A stretch of 64,000 bases of DNA from Stercorarius parasiticus. Lineage: Eukaryota; Chordata; Aves; Charadriiformes; Stercorariidae. A model generated the notes under the pieces. That model was not told where the DNA came from and did no database searches. It saw only the letters and a list, made by a program, of their open reading frames with translations. Positions 52,072 to 63,634 of this stretch are shown piece after piece. How positions within the stretch are numbered: the first letter of the stretch is position 1; each line of letters starts with the position of its first letter. Location of the stretch: contig VWZL01000908.1 of assembly GCA_013396915.1 (NCBI GenBank), positions 9,944 to 73,943 on the forward strand, given 5' to 3'. The position numbers and the translations under genes were made by a program.

Positions 52072-53988
52072 TTAGATTTGAGTCTCTTGTACATTGTCTT
52101 TTGAGTTCATTCGGATCAATAACGGTTCATGCACTGAACTGTGTATTGAATTTATTGTGTTAACTGTTGTTGTGTGGTTGAAAGGAGACTTATAAGAGTT
52201 ATAGTGATTTAGGTGCTCATGCTCTATTGCTGGCATGGGCAAGTGACTCTCAATGGGTGTGTCACCTGTAAGCTCATCATCCACATTAATGATCTCTACA
52301 GTCCGTGTTGGAGCATGATGGTTCTGCCGGTGATGCTGTTTCCTCATTTTGTAGAAAATTACCAGCATCACAGCAGCCATCAGAGTGATAGCCACAAAAC
52401 AACCAATTATGATTTTGGTAGTCTTCATAACCTCATCTATTCCCGGGATCCCATTGTTTGCGTCCGTCACAGGAATGGTGAATGTTTTTTCTGTTGATCT
52501 TGTGCTCTGTGGAGTGAGTGAGGTTGTCATGTTAGTAGTCTCCCAGTTGGTAACTGGTGTGGGCCCAACCTGCTCTGTGGTCTGCGCCTCATCCTGAGAA
52601 GGTTCCACAGTCTCTACTGTGACGGTTGAAAAGTATGTATAACCAGGGTTATCCAGGGCAGTCACATTCAGAGTGGCAGAGGCTGTGGTATTCCCAACAG
52701 AGTTACTCACCATGCATGTATACAAACCCGTGTCTTGCACAGTTACCTTTGTAAAATTTAGTGTGCCATCACTGAGCACAGCAATCCGAACTCTGTATGC
52801 CCCATGCGTCATAACAGATCCATTTGGAGTAATCCAAGATACAGAGGTCAGGGAGGTTGATGCCCGGCATTTCATCTCTGCAGCCATGCCTTCTGTGACG
52901 TTGAGGTCTGCTGGTGGCTCCACTATGACTGGAGCATAACATGTGAAGTAATTCAGGTCCAGCTCACCAATGTACCTTCCTTTTAAACTGGGAGGTGTGT
53001 GGCAACGGGCGCAGCATGCAGTATTGGAGGGTGCCTTGTCTTTAATCCACCAGCTGAGCCAAAGGATATCACAGTTGCAGTTCCAAGGATTGTGATGCAA
53101 GTGGATCCTTTCTAGGCGGAGTGGTGTGAACAGGTCATGAGGCAGTAGTGTTAGATTGTTGTGTGCCAGATTGATCTCTACAAGTGACTGAAGGTTATCA
53201 AAAGCATTCCTTTCTATCACTTGAATCTGGGACTGTATCATCCACAATTTCTGAAGATGCATTAACCCTTGGAAAGAACCTGGCCGGATGGCAGTCAGAT
53301 GATTCCCAGAAAGATCTAACTCATCCAGTTTTACAAGTGGGGTGAGGTTAGGAATCTCTCGAAGATTGCACATGGCAAGGTTCAAATACCTCAAGTTGGA
53401 CAGACCTTCAAAGGCACCTTCTGAGATGTATGAAAGCCTTTTCAATTCCCCCAGATCCAGCCTCCGGAGAGAAGGGATTCTGTTAAAAGCATAAGAAGGG
53501 ATGCTCTCAATGGGGTTGTTTCTCAACCACAGTTCCTTCAGTTTTGACAGGTATACAAAAGCCCCATTTGGGATAGTGGTCAGACGATTGTCAAAGAGCT
53601 CCAAAGTGTTGAGATTGGCCAGACCATTGAAAGCCCCTATTTCAATTGTTCTGATGTGATTCCTGCTGAGCTGCAGGATTTCTAGGTGCCTCAAATGCTT
53701 GAAGCTATTAACTTTAATGATTTGGATCTGGTTCTCATGGAGATTGAGTAACCGGGTGTTGGTGGAGATGCCGTCTGGCACGTCTCTCAGATTTTTTCGT
53801 ACACAAATCACTTTACTGAACTGGTTGCTGCAGGAGCAGACAGAAGGGCAAGTTTGAGCCCTCACTAGACCAGCCACCACAAGAAGCTGAAGAGCCAACA
53901 GCACCACAAGCAGGGGGTCAAATAGGGCCCTGTTAAACCTAGGACCTATCATTATCTGCTGTGGATGTAAGGTCATCTTGTTCAACAT
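52072..53988 (-). CDS. LRRC4C: LRRC4C (netrin-G ligand 1, NGL-1), complete single-exon coding region
   Basis: Postsynaptic type I membrane adhesion protein. In the known family it binds presynaptic netrin-G1 and recruits PSD-95-type scaffolds at excitatory synapses. The 638-residue frame shows a signal peptide (about 1-44, hydrophobic 25-42, likely cleavage after A44), an LRRNT cap (C47, C51, C53, C62), nine leucine-rich repeats (about 77-298), an LRRCT cap (NPWNCNC at 300-306, C325, C326, C329, C350), and one C2-type Ig domain (about 353-444; C374 and C425, with DTGLYTC). A Thr/Ser-rich stalk, one transmembrane helix (about 526-546) and a cytoplasmic tail follow; the tail ends in the PDZ ligand ETQI. 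N-glycosylation sequons include N278, N363, N411, N433 and N441. The start is the family's usual MLNKM; M5 is an alternative. Mammalian orthologues are 640 residues as I recall; two one-residue losses explain the difference. A single coding exon is normal for this gene. No frameshift or stop is seen. Confidence 0.98.
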   Translation of the reverse strand: MLNKMTLHPQQIMIGPRFNRALFDPLLVVLLALQLLVVAGLVRAQTCPSVCSCSNQFSKVICVRKNLRDVPDGISTNTRLLNLHENQIQIIKVNSFKHLRHLEILQLSRNHIRTIEIGAFNGLANLNTLELFDNRLTTIPNGAFVYLSKLKELWLRNNPIESIPSYAFNRIPSLRRLDLGELKRLSYISEGAFEGLSNLRYLNLAMCNLREIPNLTPLVKLDELDLSGNHLTAIRPGSFQGLMHLQKLWMIQSQIQVIERNAFDNLQSLVEINLAHNNLTLLPHDLFTPLRLERIHLHHNPWNCNCDILWLSWWIKDKAPSNTACCARCHTPPSLKGRYIGELDLNYFTCYAPVIVEPPADLNVTEGMAAEMKCRASTSLTSVSWITPNGSVMTHGAYRVRIAVLSDGTLNFTKVTVQDTGLYTCMVSNSVGNTTASATLNVTALDNPGYTYFSTVTVETVEPSQDEAQTTEQVGPTPVTNWETTNMTTSLTPQSTRSTEKTFTIPVTDANNGIPGIDEVMKTTKIIIGCFVAITLMAAVMLVIFYKMRKQHHRQNHHAPTRTVEIINVDDELTGDTPIESHLPMPAIEHEHLNHYNSYKSPFNHTTTVNTINSIHSSVHEPLLIRMNSKDNVQETQI

Positions 53989-53992
53989 TCAT
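53939..53992 (-). other. Overlapping upstream ORF (17 codons) at the LRRC4C start
   Basis: An ATG lies 4 nt before the LRRC4C ATG (ATGAATG). It opens a different frame that ends at TAG (53941-53939) inside the LRRC4C coding region. The upstream ATG has A at -3. The annotated LRRC4C ATG has T at -3 and T at +4, while in-frame M5 has A at -3. The arrangement would make initiation at M1 depend on leaky scanning, with M5 as a fallback. Translation of this ORF is not shown by sequence alone. Confidence 0.55.
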
Positions 53993-54030
53993 AATTTATT
54001 TGGTGTTGGTCCTTCTGGAGTTTGAATAGC

Positions 54031-54060
54031 CTGAAAGAAAGAAAGAGGGGAGAAGGAGAA
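54031..54060 (-). promoter_or_regulatory. LRRC4C: 3' splice acceptor and polypyrimidine tract before the LRRC4C coding exon
   Basis: Read on the minus strand, about 28 nearly uninterrupted pyrimidines (TTCTCC...TTTCTTTC) end in CAG, followed by exon sequence starting GCTATTC. A-containing branch-point candidates (ATTAAT/TTTAAT) lie about 35-45 nt upstream. This is a textbook strong U2-type acceptor. It shows that DNA to the right is intron and that the CDS is not the first exon. Confidence 0.88.
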
Positions 54061-55399
54061 CATTAAATTAATCTCAAATATTTAAGTGTGCTCTCTAAAC
54101 AAAGACTTCTCAAGTCCTTTCAGTCAACTCTACCAATTTCATGAAATTGTAGTGAGAATAGCTATTGAAATTCTAATGTTTTGTTTCCTGTACAGTCATG
54201 TATGTCAGCTGTAATTGGCAATGAGATAACAAAAAGGCAGACACTAGCTTTTCCTGCTCATTCCAATGTATAATGCATGTAGCTGGATGGCAGATAACAA
54301 GTTCAACCACAGTAGATACCTAAAGGAAATGTTCTAACTCAGGGGGAGAGTTGAAAGAAGTGACAAGGGCCTCAAAAGGGAAAAAATTAGTAAGATAAGA
54401 ATCATCAGAATATTCAAGGTGTTCACCTTCTTGACACATTATAAGACAAGACAACAAATAATATGAAGAGCAAGTGGAGACTCCTGCTTTGTATGGGTGA
54501 AAAGCTTTGACTATACAAACATGATTCCTGCATTAGAGTTTTAACTAGAAGTAAAGCCTTTAATATTGAATGTAGCAGGTCATGCAAATGTCAGGGCAAG
54601 ATCTTGCCTATTTCAATGAAGAAAATAAAATACAAAGGAAACATGCTGAGCATCAATTCTTCCCTACCGTTAAACAGCATCATCCAATTTCATGATATTT
54701 CCTCCTCAATTCTTTTGTTTGGCACCAGCAGCAGAGAAAGACTCATTAGTAAATGTGTGCTGAACACAGAAATAAGAATAGCCATTTAAATGCTGAAAAA
54801 CATCTCTGTAGCTTCAGGGTTAGCAGTTTCATTGGTACCTCTAGAAAAATGCTACAGATCTTACTGTAAGGGGAAAAAAGACCTTTATACTACAAATGAT
54901 CATTACCATTTTAAGAATTTCAGTACTGATTCATTTGTGGTAGTTCTTAAAGCCCCCAGCCCTCAGTTTATTTTCAATCTGCTGCTCAGTGCAAGGTCCC
55001 TCTGCTGTAGAGATTAATGAAATTTCCTATAAATCAACCAAAATTGAAGTCCTATAAATTACAGCAAGCTTAAAGCATATTTATAACCTGCATCACCCAG
55101 ATACATAATATATGTATTCAGTAAAACAAAATACTATAAGGCAGTGGTTTTCCACTCCAGGCTCTGAATTGTTTCATTTAGTGTAAAAAAAAAGCTATTT
55201 TTCTTTAAAGAAAAATACAGGAAAAAATATATTAACTTGCATCTCACAACAATTCATTTAACTAAAGACTTTTTTTCTAATTATATATTCAGACAATGTG
55301 GTTTTGAGAATGCATTTCTGCATTTTTTAAAAGCTTGTTATAATGGTTCAGAGCTAGCAAGTGTTCTCATCTCACTTTTAATAATTTACTGCAGAGAAA

Positions 55400-55600
55400 G
55401 CCAATATAATGGTTAAAAACCTGTGAATGGGAATTGGAAAGTCTGAGCTGTATCTGCTTGTTTGATCTGCTCTGTAAGTGCTATTTATAAAACATCATTC
55501 TTGTTATGAAAGATTCATGAAACTAATGTGTTTTGCAACCTTGAGCAAGTCACTCAGCTTCTCTCTCTGTGGCTTACACTTCTGTCATATGACTCTGGAG
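55400..55600 (+). mobile_element. MIR-like CORE-SINE remnant with an internal insertion
   Basis: ATATAATGGTTAAAAACCTG and CTGAGCTGTATCTGCT resemble the 5' and core parts of MIR-type SINEs. TTGCAACCTTGAGCAAGTCA plus CTCAGCTTCTCTCTCTGTGG resembles the 3' core. About 60 unrelated bases (roughly 55,475-55,530) separate the two parts. The match is from memory of the MIR consensus. Confidence 0.55.
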
Positions 55601-58109
55601 AACCCTGTGGCTGTAGTGTTAGATATTGCAGCCCCCACCTCTCCATTACTTCCCTCTGCCAACAACTGTACTTCTCAACAACATCTTCACGGGTTCATGG
55701 GTTTAGGATAATGGACTGGACTAGATGAGGGGTGGCTTCTGTACACACCTTCCTTTTTACTACAGGCTTACAAGGTCAGTTATCTCTTCAGAGGTGCTGA
55801 ACACAATATATGGAGAAACACTCTCAAACTAATCACTAAAATTCAAGTTCCCTTACATCAAAAATCCAACTGTAGTAAAACTATCTGCAAAAAGGGGGTG
55901 AAAGGGACCTGGTTCCCATCTTTTTTGCACTGCCATGAAGAAGAATCTGCCCATAGTGGTCAAAAGAATTATATCAATGAGCCTAATATAAATTTCAGGT
56001 TCCTTAGATAAAATCTGTGATCCATGAATTTTGCTGTTGAATAGTAATTAACCGTCTTCTGTGATAGTTAAGTGACTGTATTAGCATTTTTGTTTGTCAT
56101 TATTTTTTTTTTTTATTCAGTAAAATATTCAGTCCCTTCTTTCTCATTTTTTTAAATTCTTCTAAAACTTATCCCCTAGGGACTTGGACTGAATAATGAA
56201 TTCCGTTAACAAGTAATAAAACAGATACAGAAAAACACCAAACCAATTATTTTGCCATTGCACTGGTGCAATGTTATTATCGTCAATGGAACTAAGATGA
56301 GAACTCAGCCCGCTATGTCCAGCTTCAGAGCTGCTGGTTATCCTTGTAAGGCTGGTGTGGCACACGTGACTTGCAGAGATACAGGAATCTTCTGTGTTCT
56401 ATCTCAGACCCATTCACTATTAAAGGCCAGCTTTGCAAGATGTCATGTGGTTTCTCTGCTTTTATTTTTGCTACTTTCTGCTCTCATTCCTGTATCCTGT
56501 TTACCCTGAAAGACCAGGAAAACTATGGGATTTGTAGAACAAGAAAATATCGGAAAAAAGAGAAAGGTCATGAGAGAGCAAGTGCCCTCAACTTCTCCCT
56601 TCAGTTGCTTCTTTGCCAGCCTCCATAGAGCTGATGATGCCAAACCATGCTGCAAGCACTCCAAGGCACTTCCCTCCTATTCCAACTTCTTGCGCCTGGT
56701 GTTAACTCGCACCATTCCCTTCACCTACTCCTTTATCCAGCAAATATTCCCTTTCCATCACCACATATCTGCTCCATGGGTAAGAAAAAAAAAAAAGATT
56801 GAACCATTTTACTTGAATATAGTACTTCATTACAGCAAATAAATAATCCCATTATGAAACTGATTAGCAAAAATTGTTCAACCCAAAACAAAGCGTTTTC
56901 ATGTCTCACTTGTAAAAAGATTTTTAAAAGAAATGCTTTTGTTTTATCTTCTTAAAATAAAATCCTTATATTCCTCCCATTTTTGGTTATTGACTCAAAC
57001 ACTCAGTCACACAGAACAGCTCTTCCCTTGTGCTGAAGGCGAAAATTACCCATGGCTTTTATGTTTACCTTTTCCCTAGTCCTGTGCTAGGGATGTCTCA
57101 ATCAAACATATGTCTCAGAACTACAGTCTATCAAAGACCCTCAGGGAATTCTGCAATCCTCATGTTTCTGCAAAATTCAAATCTGCGTATGCTTCAAATA
57201 CAAGCTTGGTCACTGGCTACTTGTTAGATGCTCTGAGCGTACAGTTTTGAAGACAGGATCACCATTTTGTGAGATGTGGATGTAAAGTTTTTGACATGTT
57301 TTCATATGTGTTGGTGTGTTTGATTTTTCTGTGTCTAAGCTGTATCTTGTTTAATATATAAGTACAGAAGATCTATATTGACATTCCTCTGGAATGTTTT
57401 CTGGGAGGCAGGGTGAGCAAATCTTAGCTTTTGTAGCTACCAGTTGAATTTATTTACATTACTAAACTTTTTTCCCTCTTTGGTAATACAGGAAGCAAAA
57501 TGTGCTATTTAGCATAAGACCACACTAACTGAGCTTGATGCTGCTAAAGTACAGGGGAGCTGATGGTTCAAAAAAGCCACCATGACCAGCCGAAAATACG
57601 CTAGGCAATGCCTTGCAATACCTCACTTCAACCGGTGAGCTTTGTGTGAGGCTAACATACTGCAGTGAGATTCATAGTGGCAGTAGGAAAGTACTACAAA
57701 AGTCCTTTCTTTTATATTGGTGGTTTTCCACTAAGTATTCAAGAAGTCTTGGTGCAGTCATTTCACATCAGGGTAAAATATCCTGGAAATACCCTGGAAA
57801 AAAATTAGCCAGCACAAAAACATAGTGGAAAATTCATTTAAAGTCTTGAAGCACCTTATGGAAATATTTTAATGGGTTTTACATAAAGACCCATCTGGAA
57901 CTCTGTGCTAGAGTAATTTGCTGTTCAATATCTGACTATTATGCTAGAGACACATGAAGATTTGGCTTTATAAATCCATGCATGGAAAACAGACCATCAA
58001 CCAGCTTCTTTAGTCTTTGTTGACAACTCTTTGTCTTCTAAGCAATTTTTTTTCCCTCTTCATTTTTTTAGTACCAAAATATCAACTCTATGGTCAATTC
58101 AATAACACT

Positions 58110-58124
58110 AGTGCCCTCTGCTGT
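58110..58124 (-). promoter_or_regulatory. CTCF-like core motif in the LRRC4C intron
   Basis: The minus strand reads ACAGCAGAGGGCACT. This follows the CTCF core CCAGCAGAGGGCRC, with the first C replaced by A. Occupancy cannot be judged from sequence. Confidence 0.38.
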
Positions 58125-60829
58125 GTAGATTTAAAATGTAGTTTAAAATGCTAAGAATTTTCTTACTGCACAGTAAGTTCCTCAGACACGGTACAATTAT
58201 TAAATGCATTTACAAACATGACCTTAAGTCTGTCTGTGGCATTGCTCTAATTACCAAAGCATATATCATCTGTTATTTTAGTACAGTAATGTATATTCTC
58301 TTTATGGCCATGGACACATATGTATACATATATGGAGAGTTATCTGTTTTATTTGCTAATTCCACAAAACTAAAAAAATCTTTTTTTTCAAATTGACGTT
58401 TGATATGCATGTTCTCCTCTCTACAGCTTATCTGATACTTACTTAGTATCGATGTACTACACATTTTCCTTTGAGTGAAAAGCATTGCCCTCTTAAGATC
58501 CAATGCAGAAGATGAAGCAAGGAATGACAAAGCTAATCTACCTGTGCAGATATGCACAATGCAGCTTTCCTTAGGGACAGCTTGAAGGATGCAGTAGTTA
58601 TGCTATTGAAAGGTAGCTTTGCCAAACATATATGCAGAGGTGTCTTCCTTATGGGCATTGTAATGGAACCTGCAATTTGTTTTTCTATTTTTTTGTAATT
58701 AGTTCTTAAGCCTGGTGTGCTTTGATCTCTGTTTCTTTACCAGGAGAAAGTGACTATACTCACTCTGATCTCTGATGAATTTTCCTGTAATGGTGGGCTT
58801 TCATTACAAAAGAGAACTTCTACACCATTCTCAAAGATCTGCCTAATGAGCTATGGCAGGTGGCAAAGATATTTTCCCAAGATCCAGTGACCCTTAGCTG
58901 GATCACTGTCAGTTTAGTTGCTCTTGGCAACTCAAACTTAGCTTTCTGTTTAGTCTGTGGGTCTATGAATAACTGTCTCAGCAGTGGAGTGGTGCAGTGC
59001 AAAGGCCATGGCTTTATCCCAATATATAGTTTATGATACAGTATGATCTAACACAGTTTGGTTGGTGCTGTACATCTGTCGTTGCAAAATGAGATGTGAT
59101 GCTATATGTCACTGCATTGAAAATACAGACAGAATCTATCAGATGTCAGGTGATTAAACTATCACAGTAAAATTAAATCATCACAAGTACATCACAGTTA
59201 AATCTCAACTAAGTCATCACAGCTCTCCCTCAGCCATGTGCCAGAAAATTTCAGGATGAGGAGCATTCAGATCACTTTTCACAACTTTTTTCAAGTTGAC
59301 AATATGTGAATGCATTCAGAAAATGCACCTTTGCTTCACTTTATATAGCACAGTTATGTGTGCTGTATATCACACCCTTTTAAAGAGGTTTTTGAGAGAA
59401 AAACCCTTTGCAAAGATGTCTACATTTTTTAGTAAACAAGCCACTCTACAGTTGCAAATTAAATGGCAGATTTCCAAACATATGAAAAGGAGCTAGGTGA
59501 ATCAAACAGCTAATTACACTGGGAAGTCTCTTCTGGTAGTATCAGCACCAGAGAATTGAAAATAGTTTCTGTATGGAACGGAGCATGGAGCACAGCAATA
59601 AAAATAGGTCTGAAGCCCAGGATGACTTTATGCAGAAGTGACTCTTTTGACTCTCTTTTCAGGAACTCTGAATGCTCTCAGGGCCTGAGACTGATCCCCT
59701 TTTGGCAGCAATGCCAGCAGAGGAAGCCAAGGGAATTTCAGTGTAGATACCATGAGACGAGCACACAATCTGTTGTAGCTCCACAAAATACTGAAACACA
59801 CGAGGGTAAACCCTCGTCCCAGAACAGAGACTGAACTGTGGGCAGAGAGCTCCACTGGGGTCAGAAATCCTCTACCAACATCTGCTCTGCAAATGTTCCT
59901 GCAGCCTCAGATGCGTGTCCCCATATGGCTATGAAGAGTTGGGCTGATGGAACCACATTGCTAGGGATTCACTCACCATACCCTCCTGCACCCCTCCCTG
60001 CCTTTTCTGTCCTGAAACTCCTTTACACCTGGCTGAACCTCGGAGGACTAGAGCTTTCATTTCAAGAGAACTACAAACACTTTGCATGCTGTTCCCTGCC
60101 CATAAACAGTTCAATGACACCATTCTTTTTTTCCATTGAATATCTTGCCACCGACAAAGGAACACATGCTATGTTCTTAATAGAGCATTACACCAATCAT
60201 GATGCAAAACAGTAAACTGAGTTACAGTAGATATCATATCTTTCTCTTCCTAACCTTTTTTTTTTTCCTCATGGATTTGCTCCTGTCTGAGGTGCTTGGG
60301 TTTTTTTTTTTTAAACAGACTGTTTTACAGTGAAACCCCACAACTGCCACTATATAGCTGTGTATCTTTTCCTCCATTCTTAAAAATCAGTTTTCTCTTT
60401 TCACTGCTCTAGGACTTCAGAAGTCTCAACAACAGTTTAGGGAGCCATTGCAATAATGCCTAAAAACCTGAGAGGTTTCAAAACCCAGCAGCTTTTATCC
60501 ATTTGATTTTCATTTTATTTTTAGTTAAATACAGTGGAGGCCAGAGGGCTAGATAGGCAGCCCTGCAATGCAAACTGATTACTCATGAGACCAGATAAAT
60601 CAAAACACTCACAATGCAAATTATTCTCCTCTTTGCACGTTTCACTGTTTCTCTCTGCGCCATAGTTGGGATTTTCTATGGCCCCTTGAAGCATGTAAGT
60701 GTAGGAGGCAGAATGGATATTGCTGTACCACAGATATTTCCCGATTCTATTCTGCAAGCCTTTTAAGACTCAGATGAATCACTAAGACACTGACCTGAAA
60801 GACCTAAATGTGATTGGACACATTCAATC

Positions 60830-60895
60830 CTCCTGAATCGCCATTGATTTCAGGGGAGTTCAATCAAGGATGAGTTTGATCCAGTCTGCCTTTTT
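60830..60895. repeat. Possible ancient amniote interspersed repeat
   Basis: CGCCATTGATTTCAGGGGAG then TTCAATCAAGGATGAGTTTG resembles the recalled CATTGACTTCAATGGGAG motif common in old amniote repeats. Only about 65 nt are recognisable. Confidence 0.28.
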
Positions 60896-61489
60896 CTTCT
60901 TTTCTTTCATTTTGTTATGCAGAAAACAGCTTTATTTCACACCCCTCATTTTCCAGCATGATTTCATGTTTCCTCTCTCATGTCTTCCTAAGATTTATAA
61001 TTTTCTCCTTAACTTCAGGTAACATAAATGAACATGAAACAGACATTTTAAAAACGAGAATTTTAGAATTTTCATCCAGGCAAAGATATTTGTATTTTAG
61101 CTGGAAAATAAGAGATTTCACAGTGTTTCAAACTAAATCAGTCTGTTATGTCCCTTCCTTTATAAATATTTTTTTACTCCCAAGCATCATTTGCACATTG
61201 TATCCTCAGTAGAACTCATAACATTTGCTAATTTTATAGGAAAATCATAGGAAACATCAGTCAAAATGCAATGGATATTTCCGTAGGACACACTTATTTT
61301 TATTAAAAGGAATTAGTTGATTTCTTTATTGACCTTTCCCTGGATGTCACCCAAAGGTTGAAGAGGACAAAACAGTCCTAATCTCTCTGTTCAGACTGCT
61401 CACAGTGGTATGAATAGAAGCAATCTATGAACCATTCATGATGAACTAACTTAAATTCTTTCATAAAAGCCACCGCAATACAGCTTGGT

Positions 61490-61730
61490 ACTAACCTACT
61501 CGGAAACATTCTAGAAATTTAATTGGAATTAACTTTTAAAGTGGGTTAATTATATTGCATTAAATCTTTGTGTGGACACTCGTATTTAGAATTTAATTTA
61601 AGCTAAATTGAATCAAGGCCACTGTAATTTCAATTAAGAGTGTCCATAAAAGAATGTAATGTAGTGTAGCTAGTTCCTTTTCAAAGTTAATTTGGATTCA
61701 TTTTCTTGAGACCCTATGTAGACATTAGGA
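61490..61730. mobile_element. Palindromic element, probable ancient nonautonomous DNA transposon (MITE)
   Basis: The arm at 61,521-61,581 aligns without gaps to the reverse complement of 61,638-61,698. The best-preserved pairs are GGACACTC/GAGTGTCC near the centre and ATTAACTTT/AAAGTTAAT near the ends. Most mismatches are transitions. Weaker pairing continues inward toward a loop around 61,600 and outward to about 61,490 and 61,730. There is no ORF. The structure fits a decayed hAT-type MITE. I recall GTGTAGACA-type termini in such amniote elements, but the family name is inference. Confidence 0.65.
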
Positions 61731-63620
61731 ATTTTTGTTCTGTATTGACTTGGGTTTGATTCAAACCAATTACATAAAGGTAAAAAGGTTTTCTACCTCA
61801 TCACTATTCCCTTGGGTTATTCAAGTCCCATTTTGCTCTTCTCACTTCACTAATTCAGTTGATAAAATGCAGTTTCTGGGAACCTTTTTTGTTTGTTTCA
61901 TCTTCTATATTTTTCTGGACAGATATTTATGTAGGGGGAAACTGTACAGAAAAAAATTTAAAATAGCCCCGATAACAAATTATCTGAATTACAGCAGCAT
62001 GTCACTACATCTCACGTGCCAACCATGCTATATGGGGAAGTCATACAAGCACCTTCAGGATTTCACTGTCTTATGCCAGAAATACCTCAATGAGCAACAA
62101 TTAAACAGCATTATATCTATAAATATTGAAAGAATGCTTTCTTAATCCCCTTTTGGTTTATTATCAAAGCAAAATCACAGATCCTCATTCGGAAGGCATC
62201 TGTGAACCGCAATAAAATCAGTATAAAAACAACCCTTAACAAAAAATTATACAATGTTCTAAAGCACTGCTCCAAAACAAGGCAATTTTCACTCCTGTCA
62301 CACTGCGGTCATCATTTTGAAACATCATTTTGTTTTTAGCTGACTAGTAGTGACTTAAGACAACATCTATTTAAAGGTACTACAGTGACACGTCATTTCA
62401 AACAAACTAGTTTTGATCTGGTAGAATATTAGCATTTTTTTAACATGGAGGCATTCATTTGTATAAAATTAACATTCTTTTCAACAATATACTACAGAAT
62501 TTCAAACTAGCAGGCAAAAATCTGCAGGTTAAAATGTTGTGTCTTTTAAAAGATACAAAGGCAAAAAAGTGCAAAGCTGACAGAATCGAAGATGTTAGCC
62601 CCCATTCCTTCCAAAACTTTCTCCCTACTCACAAACTATAAAAACAGATGTAGGAAATGTCAGATCAGAACACCAGATAGTCTAAGAATGCATATACAAA
62701 TGTAGCCAGTACAATGAAGAGAAAAAAAAATAATTAAAACTGTCAATTAGTGTATATAATTGCCCTTAAAAAAGTTTCATCCTAATGTTAGGAAACTGGA
62801 CTCCAGTTTTTAAAGCCCAAAACATCTTTCCCTAAGTTACAATGTGTGCATTTGTCTACTGTATGTGTTAATGCTGAATATTCTTGTTACCCATACAAGT
62901 CATCCTTTGAGCCTTGCTAAGCTTTTGACCTCAGTAGAGAATATAAACGAGGAGACAGAAATATTTTAGTTAGATGAACATATAATTCAGTTGTGGATCA
63001 GTAGTAGTTTCTATACTTTGGCAACAGAGATGATCTGATAAAATTTGATATGATTTAGAAAGATTTTAAGATTATTTTGAGGTTGGCGAATGAGAGGATT
63101 GTCCATTTCCGTGGCATAAAAAAAGCAAGTTTGTGCCTTAACAAGTGCAGTTTTTCCAAAGCATTTTGTAATATATAAAACAGAGTAGATTGAGGAATGA
63201 AAGGGAATTATGTTAAAACAGCCATGCAAGATCTGCACCAATTAAAATAGGTATCTGCCTAAATACTTTTATGCCATAATTCTGTGTCAAGAAAGGTGTT
63301 TTCCTTTTTTAAGGTCTGAATTATTTGACGTTGAGTTGCAGAAGTGCTTAGTAGGTATTTCATAACCTTGGAAACTATAGGCTATATTGCTAGTATGCAT
63401 TATTCTAAAATACCTTCTGGGAGAAACATACCCAGCTAATAACACACTAAAGCACTGGAGTCCATTTTGCATCATTGCATTTGTAGCGGCTAACTGAGTC
63501 CAAATTACTCCCTCATTCTGTTAATAAACAAAGACACAAAGAGAAAGAGACACGAGATAAAAAGTTAAGGCTGTAAATAGCCTCAGGTCTGGCAAATGGT
63601 GGTTAAACTTCTTGTCCTTG

Positions 63621-63634
63621 GTAACCATGGAAAC
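63621..63634 (+). promoter_or_regulatory. RFX X-box-like site in the LRRC4C intron
   Basis: GTAACCATGGAAAC fits the imperfect-palindrome X-box pattern (GT..CC AT GG.AAC) bound by RFX factors. A single motif with no supporting context was seen. Confidence 0.35.

Larger units (their letters stand above)
51365..54030 (-). other. LRRC4C: LRRC4C terminal exon (short 5'UTR, whole CDS, 3'UTR)
   Basis: The 5' edge is set by a strong intron acceptor ending in AG at 54032-54031, leaving 42 nt of 5'UTR before the ATG at 53988-53986. The stop codon is TAA at 52074-52072. The 3'UTR is AT-rich and includes a G-rich stretch (C-rich on the plus strand) near 52041-52054. The 3' edge is inferred from an AATAAA at 51393-51388 with a GU-rich element beyond it, so it is approximate. 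Upstream exons of this gene are noncoding in other vertebrates and are not recognisable here. Confidence 0.75.

Noticed and set aside
52213..52939. Plus-strand ORFs antisense to LRRC4C
   Set aside because: Shadow frames caused by the codon bias of the real minus-strand gene.
55705..55760. GGACTGGACTAGATGAGG as an ancient CR1 tail
   Set aside because: Only one short block matches; there is no tail repeat or neighbouring CR1 sequence.
61735..62145. 136-codon ORF, longest unassigned frame
   Set aside because: Phe/Tyr/Ser-rich translation of AT-rich DNA with no recognisable family, no transcript signals, and located inside the inferred LRRC4C intron.
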